From: Adineta steineri
Taxonomy: Eukaryota; Rotifera; Eurotatoria; Adinetida; Adinetidae
Assembly: GCA_905250115.1 (NCBI GenBank)
Contig: CAJNOI010000069.1
Span: 322,287 to 386,286, forward strand
Reading direction: 5' to 3'
DNA: 64,000 bases
Position numbers and translations under genes: made by a program. The notes beneath the pieces are model-generated. The model did not search any database. It was given only the letters and a program-made list of their open reading frames with translations, and was not told where the DNA came from. Position 1 is the first letter of the stretch. Each line of letters begins with the position of its first letter. Below are positions 1 to 9,948 of this stretch, in pieces.

Positions 1-1
1 T

Positions 2-2673
2 TTAAATTTGAATTTTCATTGGCTTTGGTAAATTTGTTTTATGTTCTAATAACATATCTGTATCCATAGCAATACCTGCACATGCTGATAAAATATTTGT
101 TATACAACGATGTTGTTTAAAAAGTGCATTTATAACTGGTGTACCTGGTGGAACCAAAGGAGCTTTAAGAAGATAAGATAATATTGCTAAAACGGGTTCG
201 AATGATTGATATTCTTCTTTATCATTTGTTTTATATGTAATACGTGTCATTAATTCTGTTAATATAACAAGATCAATAATTAATGGTGAAGCTAAAAGTG
301 AATCTTCACATGTATTATGAATAGCTATTGTACTAAGACCATTCATAAATATTGATGATATATATTCATCCATAGCTCGTTTAGAATCTAAATGTAAAAA
401 TAGTTCTTTTTCTTTCTATTTATTAATATGATCCTATACCTTTAACAAATGGAACATATTTAATGACAACAACATGATCAGGATGTTCATTTCTTTTTTT
501 ATTATATAATAAATGATTGGCACCAACCATATCATCAACAACATTTGATTTACTAATTTCTTTTGAACGAAATTGTTGTGGTGCACTTAAATTTTTTCCA
601 TCATTATTACCCAAATGATTATATGAAACAATGGATTGAAGTTTTAAACCAGCTGAAACAAGAAAATCAGCAAGAACTGATTTAAGTTTTGTTTGTCCAC
701 TTTTAAAATCATCACCACCAATAAAAACTTGATGTTTTTCAGCAAGTTCAATTAAACCTGGCACTAATGTATTTTGTGGACTACCATTTATATATGGACA
801 ATCTTCTAAAATAGCAGCACAAGCAAATATATTTGATGGACTTATTTCATCATCATTGGCTGCAATTGATTGAAGAATTTCATCACCTGTTAGATTTAAA
901 CCTTTACGAACATCAGTATAACGCTCAGTATTTGCTGTCCATAAAACAATAACTTTTTCTAAATTATGAGCTTTTTTAAAATTTCGTATATCATTACGTA
1001 TATGTTCCAAATCTTGTTGTTTTGTTCCTTTTGGAATTAAATTATTAGCACGATCTTCTTGATTTGCTGCAATAAAATCTGGATAATAAATTGATGGCAA
1101 TGGTTTGAATTCAGTCATTTTTGTTTTTAATTTTTCTTGTAATGAATAATCAAATACACAAGCACGTTTCATTGATTCATATAAATTCGCATCATTTATA
1201 TCCCATCCACCAATAATAATATCATTTGGATGTAACATTGGTAAAATTGTATTAAATGGAATATGAACTTCTTTACCTTCATTATTACTTCCAATACGAA
1301 TGGTTGTCGACTGAGTTAATGAACCATAATAATTTGGAAATTGTTCACCCTCTACAAATTCAGATAATCATTTAACCCAATATTTAAGAAAAAAAGAGCA
1401 TACAGTTGCAAGCTACAATGGGGGTGGTCGAAAATCATTAATTTTAATGCACGCTAGAAATGTCATAATACGAAAGTCTTTGTCACCTAGATCACGAATC
1501 TGATATCCGTTTGTCTGGATCTGATCCTTTTTTTTGAGCGATTCTCATGAAGAGAGTACCTGAGCCTGATACTGGGTAGTTCCATAGGCTGTCAAAAACA
1601 TAACATACATAAATTATTCAGAAAATTTTCTTTCCCCTCAAACCTTGTAAAGCTTTTTTTGCTGATCATTTTCGTATAAGGAAGTTTCGGATTCTATCGA
1701 AAAATGACGACGCTATCGTCAAAATATAAAACATAGTAGGTTTTATAGAGCACACTTTTCTCTACAAAACTGACTATATCATATTTCTTTGCAATACAGT
1801 CGGCACGAGATTAGAGACTCGACTTTTTCCCATATTTTATACGGAAAATGGGATTTTAAGCTATTTTACTATGTTTTTATTTTGACGATAGCTTCGACAT
1901 TTCTCGATAGAATCCAAAACTTCCTTATACGGAAATGATCAGCAGAAAAAGCTCTACGAAGTTTGAGGGGAAAGAAAATTTTCTGAATAATTTGTGTATT
2001 TGTATTTGAAACCTCATGAAACTACTCTACAGAGACCCAGGTACCCCTCTACGGCAAAAACCGATACAAAAGGGATCAGATCCAGACAAGCGGGATATCA
2101 GATTCGTGATCTAGACGACAAGGACTCTCGTATTATGACATTTCTAGCGTGCATTGAAATTAATGATTTTTCCACCACCTCCTTTGGACGATTTATAGTA
2201 GATTTGTTTTTGGAATATCTTACCTTTACGCATCCATGTTATATTATCTCGATTAGCAATAGTTGCACCCGTAAATGTTGAACCATTATTTCCACCCCAA
2301 CCAACAAGCATTACACCTGTACGTTGTACTTGACGTTTTGTACGAAATATATATTGATATTTTCTTGGAATAATTTCCACACGTTTTGTACTTTGATCAA
2401 CTTCACAATGATTCATATCATATATATATTTACTTTCAATAAATTCATTTGTATATGTTGTATTTTTACTATCAACATGAATCGAATAATCGGATGTTAC
2501 ACCTAAATAGATATGAAAATTATATATATATTAATCTGGAGGAATATTTTTATTCTTCTACCATCATGATCAGCAGGATTAAGTTGATTATCTTCACTAA
2601 GTGTATTAACTTCAACAACAGCTGTTGATTTCGAATCTTGTTTCGTCAATGGTGTATGCCCATTCGTTGCCAT
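2..2673 (-). CDS. ISYNA1: Inositol-3-phosphate synthase (MIPS/INO1)
   Basis: Converts glucose-6-phosphate to myo-inositol-3-phosphate with NAD, the committed step of inositol synthesis in the cytosol. Four exons read on the minus strand: 2562-2673, 2224-2502, 440-1351 and 2-387. They join in frame to 562 residues, close to the usual ~560. Visible family motifs are the NAD-binding [53 protein letters not shown] and the C-terminal [19 protein letters not shown]-like stretch. The stop lies at 2-4, so the gene is complete. Two introns are normal (52 and 59 bp), but the one at 1352-2223 is 872 bp because it holds a foldback element. The start at 2673 is the first ATG after an AG acceptor-like site 16 nt upstream, and the DHHC gene ends only 47 bp before it, suggesting an operon position. 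Identity is near certain; exon ends are inferred. Confidence 0.95.
1420..2182. mobile_element. Foldback / long inverted-repeat element inside a MIPS intron
   Basis: Two arms of about 320 bp are inverted relative to each other: roughly 1420-1743 and 1862-2182, with a spacer of about 118 bp. Both arms carry the same landmarks in mirrored order: GGTGGT then AAATCATTAATTT, ATGCACGCTAGAAATGTCAT, GATCACGAATCTGATATC, CTGGATCTGATCC, CAGAAAATTTTCTTTCCCCTCAA, TTCGTATAAGGAAGTTT-like and CGTCAAAATA. Arm identity looks high but imperfect, with small indels. No transposase frame is present, so it is non-autonomous. It lies wholly within the intron and should be spliced out. A target-site duplication was not identified with confidence. 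Confidence 0.85.
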
Positions 2674-2689
2674 TTTACTTTTTTATATA

Positions 2690-2706
2690 CTAAAACAAAA
2701 CAAAAA
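2690..2706 (-). promoter_or_regulatory. Candidate trans-splice acceptor before MIPS
   Basis: On the minus strand a T-rich run ending TTTTGTTTTAG lies between the DHHC stop (2721) and the MIPS ATG (2673). It leaves a 16-nt leader. With a 47-bp intergenic gap there is no obvious room for a promoter, so spliced-leader addition is the simplest reading. Inference only. Confidence 0.45.
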
Positions 2707-2720
2707 AAAATTATTATAAT

Positions 2721-3473
2721 TCATTCTGGACGGATGAATGGAAATATCAAATTCCATTTATTATCGCCAAATATCTGAGAAAAAGTTTGTTTCTGTCTAA
2801 ATATCTGTTTTTTTTCTTCATACTGTGTTTGTCCATTCAATGATCGTTTGATCATTTGATAAAATAATCTACTTATAAATACAATATCAAAATAAACAAG
2901 ATAATGATGAACACCAATGAATGCTTGCCATTTTGTTTCAACAAATCCAAGAACATAACCAATATTAAAAAATAAAATTTTAAAAATCGTTACAAAATGA
3001 TATCCTCCCATTTCATTCCATAAAAAATTACAAACAAATGCATAACCAATAAAATGTGCACATAAAAGATGAAAAAGCATTAAAAGAAAATATTTTTGAT
3101 TATGTCTACCAATACAAGTACCAAGAAAAAAACAATGATGATCTTGTATTGGTATACATTGTTGACATATGTAACAATGATGTGATCGTTCTTCTACATA
3201 ATTTAAACAAGCATGACAATATTTATTAGTAATTTTTTTCTCATTATGGAATGATAAAGAAGAAAATCTTGTTCGCATTAAATTAAAATAACCTTGACAA
3301 AAAAAATATAAAAAAATAATATTAAATATCACATATGTAGAATTCGATAATTGATTTCGTTCACGATACGCTGGTACGACAATGAAATAGATAAAATAAA
3401 GTGCATAAAGTAGTCCGATATAAGCATAACACCATGTCGTTTTATTTAAAGAACGCAAGAGAAAAATTTTCAT
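2721..3473 (-). CDS. DHHC-type palmitoyltransferase (ZDHHC22/24-like)
   Basis: Single-exon gene of 250 residues, predicted to S-acylate membrane-associated proteins at endomembranes. The cysteine-rich zinc-binding core (about residues 82-135) reads CHACLNYVEERSHHC, CYICQQC, then DHHC followed by FFLGTCIGRHNQKYF. The DHHC catalytic cysteine is intact. The FFLG after DHHC, in place of the common PWVNN, recalls ZDHHC22/24. Hydrophobic segments at about 14-34, 47-66, 136-160 and 165-185 give the usual four-helix layout, and the protein is short, as in that subgroup. The ATG at 3473 follows directly after TTCTAG, an acceptor-like site. It starts 93 bp after the DDX20 stop and ends 47 bp before MIPS, so it is the middle gene of a tight cluster. 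Substrate is unknown. Confidence 0.88.
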   Translation of the reverse strand: MKIFLLRSLNKTTWCYAYIGLLYALYFIYFIVVPAYRERNQLSNSTYVIFNIIFLYFFCQGYFNLMRTRFSSLSFHNEKKITNKYCHACLNYVEERSHHCYICQQCIPIQDHHCFFLGTCIGRHNQKYFLLMLFHLLCAHFIGYAFVCNFLWNEMGGYHFVTIFKILFFNIGYVLGFVETKWQAFIGVHHYLVYFDIVFISRLFYQMIKRSLNGQTQYEEKKQIFRQKQTFSQIFGDNKWNLIFPFIRPE

Positions 3474-3490
3474 CTAGAATATATATATAG
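3474..3490 (-). promoter_or_regulatory. Candidate trans-splice acceptor at the DHHC start codon
   Basis: The minus-strand sequence ends ...ATATATTCTAG immediately before the ATG of the DHHC gene, leaving a zero-length leader. This fits trans-splicing of a downstream operon cistron. Inference only. Confidence 0.4.
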
Positions 3491-3566
3491 ATATCGAAGA
3501 TTACTTGTCATACAAATTTATCTATCACAGATGTTATTTTTGAAAAACAATAAAAATGATATTATC

Positions 3567-5719
3567 CTATGTATTTTGAATATTCATAGTTACTTGTTCA
3601 AGTGCATTACTTAATAATTGAAATTTTTGTTGTTCATCAATTTCGATTAAATTTAATTTATATTCATTTTGAATATTTTCTAATTGTTTTTGTTCATCAC
3701 CATGTGATAGAATTGTTAATGAACAACCATAAGCACCAAAACGACCAGCACGACCAATACGATGTAAATACGTTTCATGATCATTAGGTAAATCCATTGA
3801 TATAACAAAATCAACATTATCTAAATCAATACCACGTGATGTTAAATCAGTTGTAACTAAGATTTGACATTTATGTTTATACATATCACGCATAGCTTTT
3901 GTTCGACGATTTTGTGTTAATGAACTTGATGTATATGTTGTTTCATAACCTAAAGATTTTAAACGTTCACAAACAGCTGATGAACGCATACGAAGATTAG
4001 AAAAAATAACACATTGACGAAATTTTAATTGTGGTAATAAACGTAATAATAAAAGAACTTTTTGTTCAAATAAATATGATTCGATTGGATGATATGGAAT
4101 TAAAATAGAATATTGTTGAATACCAATTAAACTTGGTGAGTCAGAATCAATTATACGTATACATGTCATATCACGCATATATCGTTCAGAAAAACGAACA
4201 ATATGTTCGGGATATGTTGCTGATGCTAATAAAACTTGTTTATTCAATGGCATATATGAAAATATAGAATTGATTTGATCCTAAAAGAAAGATAAAATAT
4301 ATTAGTTTATTCATTTATAAAGCAAAAAATTCAACAGATGAATTTTATACTTATGGGAAATACATCTCCTTTTAACTCTCAAGGTGAATAATAAAACTTG
4401 CGAGGTGATGTTATGCAGAAGGTGCAGAATATGGCCTTCTGCGCGAACGCGCGTTCGAGAAAAATTTTTGACTTCGAAATTTTTTCTATCGGGAAATAAT
4501 AAGCAAATTTTATACGTAAATGATCTGATGTGTTCATTAGGATGGAGTATATTTTAAACATATTGTAGTCCTTTGTCTCTTTTCATTTCTTCAACAAAAA
4601 TTTGTTTTACTTGAATACTGAGGGAAAGGTTTTGTTTGATTTTTCTGCGTTCGGGGAAATTTTTCGTTTTTACAGAAGATTATGCACCACTGGCGTTGCT
4701 GCTCTTAAAATTAATGAATAAAAATATTCAATGTAGTGTATCAACTTTGAAGGACACCCTGCCTTGAGCTCATCTCTGTAAAAACTATGTTAAATTAAAC
4801 TTTTAAATTATTATAATAGACACTTAGAACTAATATAATTTTCTTTGTTCCGAGTCGATTAATTGACTTTTATAATACTGTTCAGATTTATAAAATCTAG
4901 GTTATCCATTGAAAAAAATAACAAGTCCCTTGGTATATATAATCAAATATTTAAGTAGATGTGCATAAATATAAACATATACTTCAGACATTTCTTGTAT
5001 GTAAACAGTGTGCTTTTAGCAACTGTTTTGTTTTTAATTATTTTAAAAGTATTGTATTCTTCTACTGTAAATACAATACATATTATGATGAGATCGAAGT
5101 AGAACATGATTAATAATTTTAGTATTATCCTTTTCTTCTTCTTCTTCTTCTTCTAAAATAGTGTTTACGAACAAATAATTACTTGAAATTCTTTACATAA
5201 TAATACATCGGCTTCATCTAAAACAAGTAATCGAATTGTATCAGCTCGAAGATATTTTAATCGAAGTAATTCTTCAATTCTTCCTGGTGTACCAACAGCA
5301 ATATGACATTTTTTTAAATGATTTTGATCATCTTTTAATGCTGTACCACCAATAAACGTATGTACAATACATTCGGGTTGTTTTATAGTTTTAATTACTT
5401 GAACAATTTGTTGAGCTATTTCACGTGTTGGTGCAAGCATAATTACTTTTGTTGGTATTACAGTTGAATCTTCATCAACAATTTGTACAAATTCAAGAGC
5501 TGTTATACTAAAAACTAATGTTTTACCAGTACCAGATTTCGCTTGAATAAGAAGATCAACACCAACAAGTGCTAATGGTAATGCTTGTAATTGAATTGGT
5601 GATGGTTTAATAAATCCTGAATGTTTAAGTGAATTAATAGTTAGTTCTGATATAGCCAAATCTTCAAAAGTAACATTCTCATCTGTTTTTACATCATTTG
5701 TTAGACCTCTTTCAGCCAT
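3567..5719 (-). CDS. DDX20: DEAD-box RNA helicase, DDX20/Gemin3-like
   Basis: Two exons, 5183-5719 and 3567-4280, join in phase 0 (..EFQ / DQINSIF..) to 416 residues. In animals Gemin3 is the helicase subunit of the SMN complex, which assembles Sm cores on snRNAs. All helicase motifs are seen: F-upstream Q motif (PSPIQLQALPL), AKSGTGKT, PTREIA, IGGT, GTPGR, DEAD, SAT, the FSNL stretch, TTDLTSRGID and HRIGRAGRFG. IGGTALKDD and LKKCHIAVGTPGRI are close to vertebrate DDX20. The protein stops soon after domain 2 (..MNIQNT), whereas vertebrate Gemin3 has a further several-hundred-residue tail that contacts other Gemins. The 902-bp intron is unusually long and holds palindromes. The start at 5719 lies 4 nt after a CTCTAG acceptor-like site. 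Helicase identity is certain; the DDX20 assignment is strong. Confidence 0.9.
4415..4457. repeat. Hairpin plus perfect 14-bp palindrome in the DDX20 intron
   Basis: GCAGAAGG (4415-4422) pairs with CCTTCTGC (4435-4442). Directly after comes the perfect palindrome CGAACGCGCGTTCG (4444-4457). The patch is GC-rich in an AT-rich intron. It may be the remnant of a small inverted-repeat transposon. Confidence 0.7.
5132..5153. repeat. (TTC)n microsatellite
   Basis: A run of TTC triplets in the DDX20 intron, close to the 3' end of the intron on the plus map. On the transcribed strand it reads (GAA)n. Confidence 0.85.
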
Positions 5720-6072
5720 TAAGCTAGAGGAAAATAAAAAAGAAAAGACTAATAAAAAATCTGGAAAAGGAAAACTTCTTTTAATAATTATTATCTAGAG
5801 AATCATGTTTTCTTTTCTTACGAATATAAATTAAAACTATAATAGGTGTTTTCTCTTCAATGGAAATCAAAAATAAAAACAAAATGTTAATAATTGAATG
5901 AAATGATTATTTTTTTTTATGTTGAGCAAAATATTTTCACATCGATATACTTCATAGTATAAATATGTATGAAAGAAAACAAAATATATCACATATTTTA
6001 GAAAAAAAACTGAAAAAATCACACAATTGAATATAATGTTAAAAAAAAGCATATCGCAGTAATATATGATTA
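5720..6072. other. Spacer between the C2H2 gene and DDX20
   Basis: AT-rich spacer of 353 bp between two minus-strand genes. The only signal is TTTTCCTCTAG just before the DDX20 ATG (AG at 5725-5724), an acceptor-like site. It may hold the promoter of the DDX20-DHHC-MIPS cluster, or the zinc-finger gene could be the first cistron. Confidence 0.5.
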
Positions 6073-9000
6073 TTAGTCAAGAACAATAACACTTGGCGCT
6101 AACGATGGCTTTGATTTCGAAGATGTCTTTGAGCTATTATTTTGATCAAGTCTTGGTGATATCGATGGAATATTAATACATCGTGGTGATTTATTTGAAG
6201 CATTATTCATAGGTTCACAATCTAAATAAGAAATAATCATTATCTTGAAAATTTAAATAAGATCTTTACTTGTCGATTCTTTTGATAATTGAGTTAAACT
6301 TTTCTTTTTTGTTGGTTTTGAAACAGGAACAGTCGGTTCTCGATAATTATCTAAAATAATCATTATAAAAACTTTAGTTTTACTAAATAATTAAAAAAAT
6401 ACTTTGAAAAAATCGATATGTATTATCTTTAAATGCTATTCCATAATCAATAATCGTTTCTGTAAAAATCGAATCACTAGATTTTGCTGATGTATGAAAT
6501 GATGCAAAAGATGATTGATTCGCTTTATTAATACCAGTTGCTGATAATATATAATTATGATGATTATTTGCACGTACAACATATTCGGATTCATTTAATT
6601 TCTTTTGCTCAAGAAATTTATCATATTTATTATTTAATTTTAATGTACTTGTTAAACTTTCGAGATCATCAATTGATAATATTGAACTGATAATATTATT
6701 AGGTAGTAAACATACAAGGTCAGATGAATTTCTAAAATTATTATTGATAATGAAATTTCTATCTATAAAAAGATTTATCTAGACAGATTATTATGAAATG
6801 TAAACGTATTCAATGTTGATTAATAGTCAAGGACACGTCAGTACGCATAATTATCATATTTATTCTACAACAAGGTCTCTGTATTATATCGATAAGAAGT
6901 AACAGCTGAAAAGCTACATACCGTCTCTCGTATTTCATATTTGACTTAGAGAATTATTAATATTTTACAGTTTTAAATATAATATTCTGTAGGAGGAAAA
7001 AAATTCCATAATAAACAAATAACGCTCGTCTGAGGACTCGCTTCGCTCTTTTTCGTAGAAATGTATCCTCTTCATATTTACTAGAAAAAAACCATGAAAC
7101 ATCGATTTTCAATGTTTTTTTGACCTCTGTTCTCTCTTTAGTCCTCGCTCTCCACATTGGTCACCCAATAAACCTCAAATTCGAAGTCCCCGCATCGAAA
7201 TACCTCTAGAAACGTCTTTTTTAAATAATCGATTTTAAATGTTTTTTTGACCCTGTAGGCACCTTTACGAGAAAGAGAATAGAGATATGAGTTCCAGGTA
7301 AACTATTGATTTTGTCTATTTCTACATATATCATTTAACATTAAAAATAATTTATGAGTCTATATGTACATATGCTTTAGTTTATTACAGTCAATATATA
7401 AATATTTAATATAATAAGTAAATATATCTAACCTGTTTTCTTCCAAATTGACAATTTTATTAACAACTTTTTTTAAACATCTTGCTATTTCATTAATAAG
7501 ACTTCTTGCCTGTAATTTTATTTTAAAGTTTCGTCTTTTGAATATTTTTTGTGTATGACACATATGTCTGATAGTATGTTCACGACATATATTATATTCT
7601 AATGTTAATGCATGTAAACATGGTGGATTTCGAACTGCATAACAACGTCGATGTTTCATTAGAATATACGTATGTGTTTGTTTTTCTTTAGGTGCTGGAC
7701 TTTTTGGTGTTGTTGCTGCTGTTGATAGTATTGGTTTTCTCGCTGCTATTGTTGTTGCCATTGATGATAATGATGATGAAGATGATGGTTGTGAATTAAA
7801 GTCATGTTTCTCTGATAAAAATACGATATCATCATCTTCTGCTTTCTTTTTTGGCTTTTTCTTTCGTGGAGTTCTTCGTTTAGGTTTTTCATTATTAACT
7901 GCTGCTTTTCTAACAATTTGTTCATCAGGTTGTGTTACTAGTTGTGGTGGTAGTGGCAGCGGTGGTGGTGGTGGTAATGGCGATAATAGCGTTGTTGGTG
8001 TTGATGTATCCATACATAAAGCAAATGTTCCATCGGAACAACGTGTAACATAGAGTAGATCTAAATTTTTTGGATCGGTATTATCACAATGAAAATTCAC
8101 GTTATGTTTTTCGAAAACATGTTGATATAAACTATGATGTGAATACGTATAAAATGGACATTGAGGACAAAAGAATATATGAGAAAAAATATGTTGAAGT
8201 ATTGCCGTACTAAATAAAAAAAGAAATAAATTACGGATAAATAAATTATTTAATAAGTAAACCTTGAGTCACTTTTAAATTTACAAATATTACATCGGTA
8301 ACATTTGGAATCATAAAAAGCCGATAGAATACCAGTACCATTAAGTGGTTGACGACGAATTTCTGGTGTTGTTACAGGAGTTATTATTGAAGCAGGAGAT
8401 GATAGATGAAATCTTGATTGAAAGATGGATTCCGGTTGATGATGAACTGGTAATGAAGGTGCCGGTCTCTTAATTATTAGAATTTTGATAGTTAGATAAT
8501 ATCTTTAATGGATATTAAGTGAGAAAATTCAGATTTTATATATTTTACTATATAAACAAATTATGTTTTTACATTTATCATGCGAAGTCAAGGTTATTAG
8601 AACATGACAAACAGTACATTTATATTTCTATCAGAAAAATATTTAGAAAAACTATATATGCATACCAAAGTTTACAAATAATTTGATACAGAAAAATATT
8701 TCTTTTCTAGTACATTCGTGTAAATTAGACAAAAATGTTGCATAAAAAAATTTATTCGATTTTTATAACTATATTAGTCATGCTTTGAGGAAATTTCAAT
8801 AGGATTAGTTTGTATATGTATAGTTTCAAGGACTTATACATAGATGTACCGCTTTTGCACTATTTTCCCTTGAACAAGAGACCAAATTATTATTTAGACA
8901 TATTCAGCTTACAAATAACATCATGTCAAATCGACCAATCATTAAAGAAAACATTGATCTTGATACTCCCCCGCTCAAACGCTTATCTAATATTCGATAT

Positions 9001-9948
9001 AACATATTTTGTTTAATTAATGTGCGTTATAGGTGCTTTGTGACAAAAAGAACGAAAAAAAACCATGTGGTCAATGCGAACGTCTCTTGCACTTTCAGCT
9101 ATTATCTACCGATTCACTTGACTGATTCAAAAAAAACATCCGAGACTATATTACTCACTAACTTGTAAAGGTCAAATTAATGTTTATTTATGTTTTGATT
9201 GAATAATGTTTTATGATAAACAAGATGTATTTTTCAAAAAAACGATAGTAAATTAAAATAATTAACTTACAGGATGTGTATAAGATGTTGGAATATTTTT
9301 TCTTGGTGGAACACGTTGTGCCATAGGTCGAATGATAGATGATGTTGGTGAAGGTAAAGGTAATGTTAACGGTGGTGGTGAATTTGAAGACATTGGTATA
9401 TTGATTAATTTTCTTTGAGGTTGTTGTATATATGAATCATTTTGATGCATAGATGGAATCAATGAACTTGTATCGATTTGATCTAAATGACGTTTTGCCA
9501 CATTTATCATATTAGATGGTGGTGCAAATGATGATAGTCGTGGATTTAAAGGATTAGGATTTGGATAGATTCTTGAAGGTGTTTGTGCTTCAGCTGACCA
9601 ATCGAAAGCAAGAAATGAATGAGATTCAGGTTGCCGATACATATAATCATTATGATTTATTGTTGTTTCTCTATCATGTTCATAATTTTCTAAACTTTGT
9701 GATGTTTGCATTGGATTATAATTATCATGTCGTTGTCGTTTAGACCAATTAACTATTGTTGGATTTATACGAACATTTGCATTCGTAGATTTTCGTTTTT
9801 TATGTGGAAAATTATCGCTAAATGCACTTGTGAATGAATTACTATGTGGTATATGATGTTCTGTTTCATCTTCATCATCATCATCCGTTAAATATAATAG
9901 GGGTGGAGAATACGAAGATGCCATAATTTTTTTATGAAATGTAGTCAA
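6073..9948 (-). CDS. C2H2 zinc-finger protein of unknown function
   Basis: Six exons join in frame to 739 residues: 9271-9948, 8263-8468, 7433-8209, 6403-6731, 6270-6350 and 6073-6221. The first exon is low complexity, rich in Ser, Asn and Pro, with an acidic DDDDEDE patch near residue 20. Exons 2-3 encode two finger-like units: CYRCNICKFKSDSS..HIFSH and FFCPQC..YTYSHHSLYQHVFEKH. After these come a proline-rich run, a basic KPKRRTPRKKKPKKKAE stretch (a likely nuclear localisation signal) and a Cys/His-rich block around CLHALTLEYNICREH. The rest is Ser/Asn-rich. I do not recognise the family; a nuclear DNA- or chromatin-binding role is plausible. A second in-frame ATG lies at 9924. The 802-bp and 701-bp introns are long for this window. 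Confidence 0.75.
7098..7252. repeat. Imperfect direct repeat in an intron of the C2H2 gene
   Basis: The segment ATCGATTTTCAATGTTTTTTTGACC (about 7101-7125) recurs as ATCGATTTTAAATGTTTTTTTGACC (about 7227-7251), 126 bp away. This suggests a local tandem duplication or two remnants of one repeat. Nothing coding is seen in it. Confidence 0.55.

Noticed and set aside
2144-2300. Continuation of the MIPS exon into [15 protein letters not shown]
   Set aside because: This is read-through of the donor GTAAGA at 2223 into the foldback arm; the family sequence resumes at 1351 instead.
4379-4561. Open frame of 60 codons in the DDX20 intron
   Set aside because: It lies inside an intron with clear donor and acceptor, covers palindromic DNA and resembles no family.
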